Of a stretch of DNA of 64,000 nucleotides, positions 1-10,081 are shown piece by piece. The DNA comes from Undaria pinnatifida (lineage: Eukaryota; Sar; Phaeophyceae; Laminariales; Alariaceae). Where the stretch lies: assembly GCA_012845835.1 (NCBI GenBank), contig JABAKD010000029.1:3907000-3970999 (forward strand), written 5' to 3'. Numbering within the stretch: position 1 is the first letter of the stretch; every line of letters begins with the position of its first letter. The notes under the pieces were generated by a model that saw only the letters and a program-made list of their open reading frames with translations, had not been told where the DNA came from and ran no database searches. The position numbers and the translations under genes were made by a program.

Positions 1-803
1 GCCACGAGGGCGTTCGACATCGAGGTACGTTCTACTCTTATCTTGCGTCCTGTGTGTCACGAGTCGAGACATCCATGTCTCTTGCTCAAGACTACGGGAT
101 GGCGTGCGGATATAGTCTATGAAGTGCGGCTCTTTTTCCAAGTACCAAGAGCAAGTACAACAATACCACAACAATTACTAACAGCGTAAGGAGCTCCAAT
201 AATTTGGATGGTTACGACGTCTGCTGGAGAGAAGTACGAATACTTTTTTACACATACTTATGTTATAAGGCTTAGTTTGGGTAAGCTATTGGTTAACCTG
301 TGCAAGTGGTCAAACGGACTAAAAGTACCCCACTAATACCTTAACAAATGGCGTCGTCGACAGACCATGGGTTTTTGGGTCGTGGGTTCGATCCCCACAT
401 CCACCATAATAAACTTTTTCAGATTTTCCCATGGCGAACTTGAAAAATACTCTCCCCGGCTTACCCAGGAAATGAAACGGCTTGGATAAATGACAGGTCC
501 GCCCGTATATACGGCCGACCTTCTATCCCGCCGTTTAAGGGGGGGAGAGTGTTATAAGGCTTAGTTTGGGTAAGCTATTGGTTAACCTGTGCAAGTGGTC
601 AAACGGACTAATACCCCACTAATTCCTTGACACTTATCGACGTTCTCCCGCCCTGCTTCAACGTTTGTGGACAGATCCACAAGACCATCGACAAAAACAA
701 GAGTGCAAGGTGCTGGGTACCTCCGCTGAGGAGGAAGAGTCCAAGCAAGCCTGCATGCTCCTTCGGAAGCAATGTTGACAGCACGTTCTTTATAGAACAT
801 TAA
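1..803 (+). CDS. 3' end of an unrecognised gene: exon end at left edge plus probable terminal exon
   Basis: Positions 1-24 are an open stretch followed at once by a strong donor (GAG then GTACGT at 25-30), so the window seems to open inside an exon. A matching acceptor lies at 671-674 after a pyrimidine-rich run (TTTGTGGACAG). The exon from 675 stays open to a TAA at 801-803. Joined in phase 0 this reads ATRAFDIE then IHKTIDKNKS..., ending in FFIEH. A second frame through the same acceptor ends at TGA 776-778, so the true C terminus is uncertain. I recognise no family in so short a piece. The intron (25-674) is almost filled by the small LTR element at 261-632, which would have landed in an intron without touching either splice site. 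The exon pairing is inferred from splice signals only. Confidence 0.35.
261..632 (+). mobile_element. TRIM (terminal-repeat retrotransposon in miniature), looks structurally whole, non-coding
   Basis: Two direct repeats of about 85 bp (261-346 and 550-632) begin TGTTATAAGG and end in ACA. The flanks share (A)CTTA (256-260 and 632-636), which fits a 4-5 bp target duplication. Just inside the first repeat is a primer-binding-like site starting TGGCGTCGTCGAC (349 on). Just before the second is a purine tract, AAGGGGGGGAGAG (537-549). The roughly 200-bp interior has no coding capacity and holds a T-arm-like hairpin (see findings). The two LTRs differ by only a few bases and a 4-bp indel, so insertion looks fairly recent. 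It must move with enzymes from elsewhere. The gypsy integrase fossil at 14.5 kb carries the same LTR and is a possible relative of that source. Confidence 0.85.
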
Positions 804-1756
804 GTTGTGGTTTATTATACCAGCATCGTTTTTTTGAGAACTATGCCTAAATGCGTGCTCTTCGTCTTTCAGGAATACAAATGTACTTCACATGTTTGCG
901 GTGTGTGCGTTCAAGTTCCTGCTTCCAGCATGTTTTTTTTGGCACTGCGCTCCTTTACATCTTAAGTTGTAGTTTTCCTGTCTCTATCCTTGACAAGCGC
1001 GTGCCTGGTGTTTATGCACTGCGATAATTTATTGTTGATGATCGACTTAGAGAGAGAGCTATTGAAGTGTACAGGACCTACATAGGCGCTACCTGAGAGG
1101 TGGAAGGATATGCCAAGGAAGTCCTCCGACTTGCCCATCATGGATTGGGCGAATGGATGATAATAACAAACTCATAATCATAATCGTCTCTATCCTGTAC
1201 CGTTGTACTATATATGGACCTCTTGGCATTTTCAAGTCGCCAGTTGCGCCATTTGTGCTTCTTTTCCGCCTTTCTACTGAATGTCTATTCCTCCTTCCGC
1301 AAGCGTAGCGGGCGGCGCCCAGCCGCCCGCGAGCGAAGCCCTTGTATATATATACATATATTTCAGGACTACTAAGTAAGGCATAGAAGCTTTTGGTTCG
1401 GGTTTTGCGCGAACGAAGAAGGCCAAGGCCTTCGAAGTCATTTTTCGGGTGAGGTAATGAACCAGCCCCTCCTCGTGTGAGGAGCTCAGGGACTTTGTGT
1501 GATGCGCCCCTACGATGGCATGGCTCGGGCGTTTTTCCCAATGGCTCGAGGCCGCTCGCGCGCGTGACCCCCCCCCGGGTCCCTCTTCTCGTTGTGGTCT
1601 TGAAGCTTCTTGAGCTGTTGTAAAATTTTGCGATATGATTTCAACCACAATGGGATGGAAAGCGCTACACGCTGCGCCAAGAAAAAAAAAACGCCGAAAG
1701 TCTAGTTGTCCGTAACGTTCACGAGAGTCGCTCGTGCGAGTGCCTCAGATCCCGTA
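804..1756. other. Stretch with no supported gene
   Basis: Mixed-composition sequence, possibly 3' UTR and downstream spacer of the left-edge gene at first. It holds the GC hairpin at 1299-1347 and a CT-rich part around 1440-1640. Minus-strand open frames there have no recognisable domain. I see nothing else. Confidence 0.5.
1299..1347. repeat. GC-rich dispersed hairpin repeat, copy 1
   Basis: GCGGGCGGC...GCCGCCCGC forms a strong stem with GAGCG-type flanks and the tail GCCCTTGTA. A second copy with the same stem, flanks and tail lies at 35629-35679. Confidence 0.7.
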
Positions 1757-1970
<214 letters not shown>

Positions 1971-2352
1971 CCCTCTACGACGCGTGCCACGATAAGAAGA
2001 GTTAGCGCTTTTTTTTTTTCCACCAAATCATTTTCTGGGTGACAGGGGGCTCGTTTCCTGCTTTTATCCCAAAATCGTCGGGAATTTTTCATTCTCTCGT
2101 TCTGCAAAACGAATATTTTGTGCGCAAACTATCTATGCCTACGGGTTTGTTCATCAGATCACGTTTTGACTACTACTCTCAAAATGCGTCTTTTGACCAC
2201 TCAACAAAATCAATCAGTTTTTTTTGGGTGAGGCATATATATGGGCTCCTCAATCAAGCCAACAACCTCGACGGGGAAAGAAAATGGTGCACCGTTTTTT
2301 TGGCGTAGCATGTGTCCTAGCGCAGGCTTGGTGTGTATCTATTGACGATAGA

Positions 2353-2614
2353 CTCTACGATACCCCCCCCCCAAAAAAAAAAAAAAAAACAGCGATTTTC
2401 TTCAACGAACGTTTTGTGGCTGCTCGACACGAGGAAGGATGCTATGAAAAACTCAATCTTCCAATATTTTCTTGTTTGCAAAGAACTGTCGAGCTATGAC
2501 GTCGGGGGGGGGGGGGAGGGGCACCGCTTTTGAGGAGATACGGCCGGGAGCTGGTTTCAAACCCGGCGATCTCGTTAAAGAAAAGTTGGGGGGGGGCTAC
2601 CGTAGTAAGACTCG
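2353..2614 (+). mobile_element. MITE-like element, family 2 (CTACGATAG ends)
   Basis: About 250 bp with imperfect inverted ends. The left end reads CTACGATA, a C run, then TTTTCTTCAACGAACGTTTT. The right end, on the other strand, reads TTACTACGGTAGCCCCCC then TTTTCTTTAACGAGATCG. The interior has GGAGATACGGCCGGGAGCTG before the right end. It has no coding capacity. Similar copies lie at 8993-9238, 32615-32857 and 63070-63314 and, inverted, at 11705-12025. The superfamily is not identifiable by eye. Confidence 0.75.
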
Positions 2615-3290
2615 GACCATGTCCAATGTCCAATCGGGGTGCAGTTTATGCAATTCTTGAAAAAAAAAAAAAAAACAGCTTTTGGGGCGAGGTTGAATAA
2701 AAAGCTTCCACGAATGTGACAAACCTCGCAGAAAAAAAAAACGGGGGGGTCACTTCCACCGTGTACTGGAAAAAAAAAAAACTGTCACAACACGCTTTCT
2801 CACCGAGCTGTTCCACGGCATAATCTGTGGGGAAAAAAATGCGCTTGGGCCCACAGCTCGTTCTACAGCTGGCGGGCAATCCTCCACTGAGAAAACAGCA
2901 GAAATATTTATGCGATAAAAATATTTACCTCACGGACATCCTTTTGCTCTTAACATAATGAAATCACTCACAAAAAAGGAAAAAGCTTCGCCACCTTTCT
3001 GGCGAGCTCTCTTACGCTATATATATAGGACTGTCTTCGATTGAGGCTCTGTACACTCACCTGGGAAGACCCACCACCAACAAAATACACTAGAGCCAAA
3101 AGCTATACTTCCAAGTATAAAACAAATGCGGGCGATTTTTTACCCCCTTTTTTCTGCGTGATTATTTATATTCAAAATCCTTTCAACATTGATTGGTGGA
3201 TTTCCGTGTAAATAGTGTTTCGTAAAACAAAAAAATGTGTTCTCTCCATTAGCCCTTGTAGTTCGTCTCACGCCTTGTGGAATACCACGC
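2615..3290. other. Stretch with no supported gene
   Basis: Many A homopolymers (2661-2673, 2730-2739, 2771-2780) and plain AT-rich sequence. No conserved frame or recognised repeat. Confidence 0.5.
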
Positions 3291-3357
3291 TGTCCGTAAA
3301 TATAAGAAACATTTGTACATTAATATTGAATTATAATGGTGCTTGTATTTACGGATG
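3291..3357. mobile_element. Very short MITE-like element, family 4
   Basis: 67 bp with terminal inverted repeats TGTCCGTAAATATAAG and TTGTATTTACGGA. A sister copy of the same length and ends is at 35191-35258. Non-coding. Confidence 0.6.
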
Positions 3358-3794
3358 TTGTGGCAATAGATTCGGCCCATGCATGGGTTTGGTTGCTCGT
3401 GCACTATGTCTCTGAAAGCCGTCCGTGTGGGTGGGGAATATAGTCCAAAAAGAAGCTGTAATAGAGTGTCAGTATAGCTGGCAATAGATTCGGTAAGATA
3501 GCCCGCAGAGTCATGGTCTATTGGACCACAAGAAGGTTCCCTCAAACGGAATATTCTGAGTGGAGCGGATAACCCGTAGAATCTAGTTAGTTTATACCAC
3601 AAGAGCGTTCTCGGTAATGGAACGTTCTTCCTCTGGACAAGATAGATAGAAGTAAGCGCGTTAGGCGCTCATGGGAATATAGAGCATCTGGGAGAACGTT
3701 CCTTGTACGTTCCATAGGTGAAGGTCCGGAAGAGAGCACAGCAGCAAAGCTGGGGTGAAGCGAACTCTGTGAGCTTCACGCCACCCCCGTGCTC

Positions 3795-3885
3795 TCACTC
3801 CTCCTTTTCCTCCTCCTTCTCCTCCTTCTCCTACTCCTCCTCCTTCTCCTCCTTCTCCTACTCCTCCTCTTCCTGTCTCCTCGAG
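3795..3885 (+). repeat. (TCC/TTC)n polypyrimidine tract
   Basis: A run of CTCCTCCTTCTCCT-type triplets with strict purine/pyrimidine strand asymmetry. The Ser/Glu/Gly-rich frames over it are repeat translation. Confidence 0.9.
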
Positions 3886-4057
3886 CTTGTCATAGCTCAA
3901 CGCCAATAATGAGAAATCTATAAAGAAGAACCGGTGCTGTCTCCAAGCGAAGCTGATACCCCTGCGTCCCTTCCCTCACACCTTCCGGTACCACGACACC
4001 TTCACAAATGGCGTCGTCGGCAGGACGTCACCCCCCTGTTGCACGCCTCACGAACCG

Positions 4058-4750
4058 AAAAAATCGGGACCCATCTTGAGAGAGACTGGAACCATATCTC
4101 TCTACATTCCTTAACCCCTTTACAACTGGAAACCCGTTTTTGGGGACAACATTACTTGGATTTAGTATAGGGAGGGGTTCGGGAGCTCTCAAGGGGTTAA
4201 GGAAACTCCGTAATTCCGCAACACCCAATTTCAATGCTGTGCTTAGAACAATAAATGTTGCAGAGTGCAAGCGTGTACCTAAGTAGTTCTATCAGTAGAG
4301 CTCACCCAAAACGGCAGAGAATTTCATGTCGGTTTTTATGTACGCGACCACGTCACCGAAAGTTGGGTTTGTGCTTCCAGGATTTGGAAATTGCACAGCT
4401 TTTTGTTCAAATTTGAAAACCCGGCGTTTTTTTACTGTCGAAAGTTTCGTGGAAAAAAATACCGGCAATTTGAATTTTGAAAAAAAACGCTGTGCAAATC
4501 AAATCCTGGAAGCACAAATATCCAACTTTCATTCAGCGCGACGCGTGGTCGCGTCCCTAAATCTACATGATGATGAAGTCTCCTGCCGTTTTGGTGAGCT
4601 CTAGCGATAGCACGAAGGCACTAAGGTACACGCTTGCACGCTGCAACATTTGTTGTTCTTAAGTTCAGCAGTGTGTTTTGCGGAATTTCGGAGTTTCCCC
4701 AACGAATGTTGGTGCCGTTCCAGTCTCTCGAAATGAGTCCCGATTTTGAA
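4058..4750. mobile_element. Foldback-like element with ~300-370 bp inverted arms
   Basis: Left arm 4058-4430 and right arm 4440-4750 are imperfect reverse complements. Both contain AATCGGGAC...GAGACTGGAAC, GGAAACTCCG, AATGTTGCAG, GCAAGCGTGTACCT, AGAGCTCACC and TTGTGCTTCCAGGATTTG in the same order read outward-in. The left arm is longer because the TTAA-flanked element at 4111-4200 sits inside it, and the right arm lacks that insert. No coding sequence is evident. A large hairpin is possible when single-stranded. Confidence 0.75.
4111..4200 (+). mobile_element. TTAA-flanked MITE, family 1 (piggyBac-like)
   Basis: 90 bp running from TTAACCCCTTTAC to AAGGGGTTAA: ends CCCCTTTA / CAAGGGG flanked by TTAA on both sides. 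TTAA target duplication is the mark of piggyBac-superfamily elements (known). The assignment here is inferred from ends only. Related copies are at 11428-11506, 16036-16125, 18243-18334, 18562-18650 and 18908-18990. Confidence 0.7.
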
Positions 4751-4779
4751 GAATTCGAGAATTTTGTGAGGGGGATGCA

Positions 4780-5110
4780 ACACAGGTGAAAACTCTCCAT
4801 GTAAGGAGAGCTTAGAGAAAATATTGTGTACCTCCCCCAAGCGCGGCATGCCCTCCGCCACGGTGTACAAACCCCTCATGCGAGGAGTGTAAGAAAACAT
4901 TAGGTACACTCCCCCCCGACAGAAACATGCCTCCACGTAAGTTTAGAAGAAAATCATGCGAGGAGCCCGAGAAACTATTAATAGCTACCGCCCCCCCGCC
5001 CCCATACCATAAGCATGGATCTCACACCAGTGTGCAAATGCCTCATATGAGAAACCCGAGAAATACTGGGTTTGACTCCCTTCAGCGAAAAAATAGCATT
5101 TACCATGTTT
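4780..5110. repeat. Degenerate tandem repeat of ~75-80 bp
   Basis: About four loose units, each with CTCATG(C)GAGGAG or a near form, GAGAAA-AT, TACC and a C run (near 4796, 4877, 4955, 5041). Reading frames on both strands follow the repeat and have no other support. Confidence 0.45.
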
Positions 5111-5343
5111 TCAATGGAGGCATGGGGGTGGTGCTCTTCCTCGAAAGAGATGCGTGCTCAGTGATCGAATGACTAACGGAAACAACGAACGAGTACGTAC
5201 GTCCCCCTCCGCCCTCTCTCCACACGACCACGGCTATGCGTGAAATGAGCACCCCCCCCCCCCGCACCCCCCCCCCCCCCTCCCCAACAGGACGGGGATA
5301 GGATAAAACAAACAACTTTTATGCAATATGTGGAAAAAGCGTA

Positions 5344-6174
5344 ATGAGCGCCCAAACGTTGGAGGGGTCTGCTCCGTCAGGGGTAGGAACCAACGGCGCT
5401 CCGTCCCGAAAGGGACGCGTGGTTGCAAGCAAGAAATTAGTACGCCTCCCCTTATCATGCCCCCCTTAACATGCCCCCCTTAACATGCCCCCCTTAACAT
5501 GCCCCCCCTTAACATACCCCCCTTAACATGCCCCCCTCAACATGCCCCCCTTAACATGCCCCCCTTAACATGCCCCCCTTAACATGCCCCCCCTTAACAT
5601 GCCCCCCTTAACATGCCCCCTCCCCACCGTAGCACGTCTCCACCGACCTATTCAATAAACGAAGCCCCCCCCCCCCCCCCCCCCTCCCCCCTCCTTTTCC
5701 GTTCCATGGCGTTATTGCGGATTGATAACAGGACACGAACCTTAAGGGTGGAGGACGCTCACAACTCTCGTCTCAAGAGCGGCATTAAGCGAGCGGCGGC
5801 TAAACTCTTCGGCAAGGACATGGAGGTGGGTGAGATTGGGTTAAGACATAAGCTGATCTATGATTTCGCCCTCCTGGTATACCTGGTTGTTTGATGTACG
5901 GCTTTCTTCGGCATGATATGGGGGGGGGGGGTTCTCATGCTTGGTTTTACGCATTTTCCCTGGGGTTTTTGTTTCACTCCACCAGGCTGATTGAAGCCTG
6001 TCTTTTGTACAACAACAACAAGCAGCAGCAGCAACGACAACAGCAGCAGCAGCAACACCAGCAGCAACAATAACAACAACAACAACAACAACGTCAACAG
6101 CGACAACAACAACGACAACAGCGACAACAACAACGACAACAGCGACAACAACAACACAACAACACAACAACAAC

Positions 6175-6219
<45 letters not shown>

Positions 6220-7989
6220 CCGACAAGCGCTTGCGGCTGCGTGTTGTCGTTTCCGGAGGCAGAAACAACGTAGAGGGCCTTCAAGGGTACGCGACGAAAA
6301 AGTAAAACGACGCCACCTTCTTTCAAACATCAGAAGAATTGAAAGCAACCAGACGGACGTGTGATTTCCGGACGAACCCCACCCCCCACCCCCCTGCTTC
6401 TGTTTCGGAATATCACACGAAACAAATGTGTTTTTCGAGAGATTGGTGCAAAATCCACCCTTTCCCAAACAATGAAAAAACTCACAGCTGACGTATTTGT
6501 TTCGTTCGTTCAATTAAAGGTCTGGATTGGGTCATTTTTTTTTATTTTTTTTCCTTTTTCTTGTGATTAGTAGGTGCCCCATCCTGCACGCGTAGAGTAC
6601 GTTCGTTGTCGGCCGGGTAATCCTGTACGCGTACGTACTCATAATCCGCCGGGTAATCCCGCTCTACTATCATCTGCAGCAGCGCATCTAAATGAATCGT
6701 TCGGGGTGAAGTGTAGGTGTAGCATGTTGTCAAAAAAACGTTGTTCTCAGTCCGAACCGTAACGGATCCCCCCGCGTGCTGCCCTCTTCTTCGTTTCGAC
6801 TAATTTTAGATTTATGCTGTCTTAGTGAACGCAAAAAACACACAAAACAATGTCTTCGTGAACAACAAGAAAAAAAAAGAAAAAAGAAGAAAAATAAAGC
6901 AGCGCGAATCATGCGTGAGACGAAAAACTAAAAGCTCCTCTTCGACTTGCTACCCGAAACTGAAACACCGTGCATTTTCGTCCGATTTTGAACGCAGATC
7001 TCTAGCGGTTGCGTGACGATCATATTTTCGTTTGTTTTGTGTAGTGGCGTTCTTCTTTGTCGCGAATCGTGTCACCAGTTTTTCTTAATCGTTTTGTCAA
7101 GTTTCATTGTCCCGATTACTGTTGTCGAACTGACCCCTCACCCCACTCTCCCCCCCCGGCTCCTTCCCTCCCCCCCCCCCCCCCTCGCCCCCCCCTCCTT
7201 CCCCCCCATTCCCCCCCCCGCCCCCTCCCTCGCCCGCCCTTCCCTCCCCCTCCCCCTCCCTCCCGCCCCTCTCTCTTCCTTCCACCCCTCTGTAACCCTC
7301 CCATCCGGCAGACGCGTGAGGTAGATGTCAGCACCAGTAACTCGTTCTGGCGCCCCGCATGGGTCAACCTGTTGTGGAGCGCAGCAAGCACCGCCCCGAC
7401 CAGTGCCCCCGTAACGCCCGCAAGCATGGGAGCTGCTACTGCTGCTATCCTACGCGGGAAGGATCGGGTTGTTGGCATGATCATGGGCAGCCCTGCTTGG
7501 CAATCATCCACGGCCGCCGCCATCCCGGTTACCAACTCCCAGCGATGGTGGAAGGGGGAAGCTACTACTGCTGTTCTTCGCTGGAAGGATCGGGTTGTTG
7601 GCATGGTCACGGGTAGCCCTGAAGGTTCATCATCCACGGCCGCCATCCCGGCCACCAACTCCCAGCGATGGTGGAAGGAGGGGGCTACTACTGCGGTTCT
7701 TCGCTGGAAGGATGAGGTTGTTGGCATGGTAATCGGCAGCCCCGCAGGGCAATCATCCACGGCTGCCATCCCGGTTCCCATCTCCCAGCGGTGGTGGAAG
7801 GCGGGGGCCGAGTTCATGAGCTCGCTCGGTGGTGCTCGCTCAAGCGAGGCAACCGGGGGAGGCGGTGGCAAGACAACAGAGAAGGGGAAGGAGAATCAAG
7901 AGAATGACGGCGTTGATGGCCAGCAAATCTCGTGGCGCGACCGCCTCCGCCCTGAATTTGAAAGCCTAATAGACGGTCCTTGGGTTTGA
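5344..7989 (+). CDS. Gene A: hypothetical three-exon protein with three 41-residue WKDRVVG repeats
   Basis: Model: exon 1 5344-5421, exon 2 5754-5825, exon 3 7312-7989, about 275 residues, all junctions in phase 0. The start ATG (MSAQTLEGSAP...) and the GAPSRKG-x-V end of exon 1 recur in gene D. Exon 2 (DAHNSRLKSGIKRAAAKLFG) ends at the good donor GAG/GTGGGT, and its counterpart in gene B has the same phase. Exon 3 begins after an extreme C/T tract ending CGGCAG. Exon 3 has three tandem units (about 7435-7806, 126/123/123 bp) built on LRWKDRVVGM-x-x-GSP, SSTAAIP and SQRWWK. It ends SWRDRLRPEFESLIDGPWV. Repeat length is a multiple of 3 and the frame is kept, which favours real coding. An alternative exon 2 acceptor at 5731 is possible. 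No known domain, signal peptide or clear membrane segment. Paralogues: gene B (exons 2-3) and gene D (exons 1-2). Function unknown. Confidence 0.55.
5455..5625 (+). repeat. 15-bp minisatellite in intron 1 of gene A
   Basis: About twelve head-to-tail copies of CCCCCTTAACATGCC with few changes, followed by poly-C. It lies between exons 1 and 2 of gene A. Confidence 0.9.
6010..6222 (+). repeat. (CAA/CAG)n microsatellite in intron 2 of gene A
   Basis: Long CAA/CAG/CGA triplet array followed by a short block (CGACAAGCGCTTGCGGCTGC...TTCAAGGGTACGCGACGA) that is also conserved after the array in gene B. Its length differs between copies by a number not divisible by 3, so the block is probably non-coding. 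Confidence 0.9.
7130..7311 (+). repeat. 180-nt polypyrimidine tract before the last exon of gene A
   Basis: Almost only C and T, ending at the acceptor CGGCAG (7306-7311). It likely works as, or has grown from, the splice pyrimidine tract. Gene B has an equivalent tract at about 28745-28916. Confidence 0.8.
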
Positions 7990-7994
7990 TGGGA

Positions 7995-8515
7995 CGTTTC
8001 TTACTCTTAACATACCCGGAAGATCACGATATAGGTCCCTACATCTTGATTACGGTATAGATCACGATAAAGATCACTGTATAGATCACGATATCTTGAT
8101 CACGATCTTGATCCAGATCTTGATCCAGATCTTGATCCAGATCTTGATTACCGTATTTATCACGACGTAGACCCCGATGTCTATACATAAGAAAAATATC
8201 GCTACAGTATAAATCACGAGATAGATCACTCGACACAGATCACGATCTAGACCACGATCTTCATTACGGTGTAAATCATGATATAGATCACGGTGTATAG
8301 GTAACGATATAGATCACGACGACATCTAGATCACGATCTTGATCAAGATCTTGATTTCGGTATACAGATCACGGCATAGATCCCGATAGCTAGATCTTCA
8401 ACGTTTTCGTTACGGTATACATCACGAGATAGATCACTCGAGACAGATCACGATCTAGATCACGATATCTAGATCTTAAAATATATACATATATATATAT
8501 ATCGTTACGATTTTT
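7995..8515 (+). repeat. Degenerate AGATCACGATAT repeat downstream of gene A
   Basis: Loose repetition of ATAGATCACGATCTAGATC-like words, including a four-fold GATCTTGATCCA stretch (8101-8147). It is followed by GTGCGCATCGTGTGCC and a conserved tail to about 8620. The same repeat and tail follow gene B (29345-29915). A weak version lies at 55540-55800. Confidence 0.75.
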
Positions 8516-8917
8516 TGTGCAGGGGTGCGCATCGTGTGCCTGAAACCCAACCCAGGACAACAGGTTACAGATCATGTCCAGCTCGTGCAGCCCCCACCCT
8601 TAGCATGATCTAGATCATGCAGAACATTTTCATCAGGAGGTCTAACTTCTCTGAAAGGCCTAAGTCTCGACGACATTGGGTGGTGGATGGTCCAATGCGT
8701 GGGAAGTTTCATCGAGGCCACGTGGCTTCGGTTAAGTTTCCCACCAGCACTCTGCTAGTTTAACGTTGGTTAAGCGAAGCTCAGGGGCGTCACGGCGCTT
8801 AATGGACTGTAGATGGATGGGTGAGGGGTGTGTGGCTACTTGGAGAGGGGGTATTGGAGGTGCTGGCAGAGGATTCGTTGTTGTTGGGCACTTCGACGAG
8901 GAACAGATTGGGACGGA

Positions 8918-9318
8918 GGGAGGGAGGGAGGGGGGGAGGAAGGGAGGGAGGGAGGGAGGGAGGGAGGGAGGGGGGGAGGGAGGGAGGGCTGATGCTACGA
9001 TAGCCCCCCCCCCCCCACCAGCGGTTTTCTTTAACGAACGTTTCACGGATGCTCGACACGAGGAAAGATGCCATTGGCAAAACGTTTCCACACATTTCTT
9101 GATTTGCAAAGGGCTATCCAACGATAATGTCGGGGTGTCAACAGGCACCGTATTTCAGGAGGTACGGCCGGGCGCTGGTTTCAAAACCGGCGATCTCGTT
9201 AAAGAAAAGTTGGGGGGGGTCTGCCGTAGTAAGACTCGGAGCGAGGGACGCAAGGGAGGGAGGGAGGGAGGGAGGGAGGGAGAGAGAGGGAGGGAGGGAG
9301 GGAGGGAGGGAGGGAGGG
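8918..9318 (+). repeat. Two (GGGA)n blocks flanking a MITE
   Basis: GGGA repeats at about 8918-8988 and 9255-9318, on each side of the family 2 element at 8993-9238. Gly/Arg/Glu and Ser/Leu/Pro frames here are repeat translation. Confidence 0.9.
8993..9238 (+). mobile_element. MITE-like element, family 2
   Basis: Full-length copy. Left end CTACGATAGCCCCC, then CGGTTTTCTTTAACGAACG. Right end GATCTCGTTAAAGAAAAGTT, a G run and TGCCGTAGTAAGACTC. It sits inside, or seeded, a (GGGA)n array. Non-coding. Confidence 0.8.
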
Positions 9319-9361
9319 ATAATACATGCTGCAACGAAACCCACTGTAGTATGGGTGCCGC

Positions 9362-10081
9362 TTGCATGCATGCGCGCGGCTTAACCGCTTCCTAACCGCA
9401 CCCGTGTTTTTTGGGGGGAAAAGTAGCACTCGGAATCCGTGTGGGGCTTATTTTTCCAGTAAAGTAGAGTGGAAATGGCTAAGGGTTAAGGGAGCAAGCA
9501 GCGAGAATCGTCTTGCGGAAGCGATGTCTGGTGCACTGTTGTTCCGCCAGACAGAGCAAAATAATCGTGTGCACACTTTTTTTTCCCCCTATTTTTTTTT
9601 TTCTTCACCGCGATATCGCTTGCGGCGTCGTCAGGAAGCCAGCTCCTCCACGGAAGGGAAGGCTATCCTTGATAGAACAACACTTCACGCGTGGTTCAGA
9701 GATGATGCATCCGCCTCGTATTTACACGCCATTACAAAGCTCAATCTACATGCAGGACGTTCCCGCAAAATAGTCCGCGCAGTGACGTTCGCCTGATTAA
9801 GGAGACCGGCCTTTTGGCCCGGGAATTTTTATTCCAAAAACCGCCGACTAAACATGCTGCAAAACCTCCTGACCGCCCCTGCTGGCCGCTCGAGAGCCTT
9901 CCAAAGGGTTGGAGTAGGTGCTAGATCTCGGGTTACCTTTGAGATGGGGTTTGTCTGGACCGACGTGCAAGATTGGAACCGGCTATGTAGCACAGGTGAC
10001 CTGCAGGAGGTGATACGCAAAGCCCTTCAGAGACTCGCCTCTACTATGATCAGTAGCGGCCGGCACCAAATTTTGTGCTAG
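9362..10081 (+). CDS. Possible broken or misread coding region: two adjacent open stretches in one frame
   Basis: Two stretches in the same frame (9362-9796 and 9797-10081) are open apart from a TGA at 9794-9796. The second half has ordinary composition (for example FEMGFVWTDVQDWNRLC and DLQEVIRKALQRLAS). The first half is cleaner after the pyrimidine run ending GTCGTCAG near 9634, which could be an acceptor. No family recognised. It could be a decayed gene, two exons, or chance. No neighbour supports it. Confidence 0.2.

Noticed and set aside
5841-6513. Val-, Leu-, Asn- and Gln-rich frames
   Set aside because: Translation of the CAA/CAG microsatellite lying in the gene A intron.
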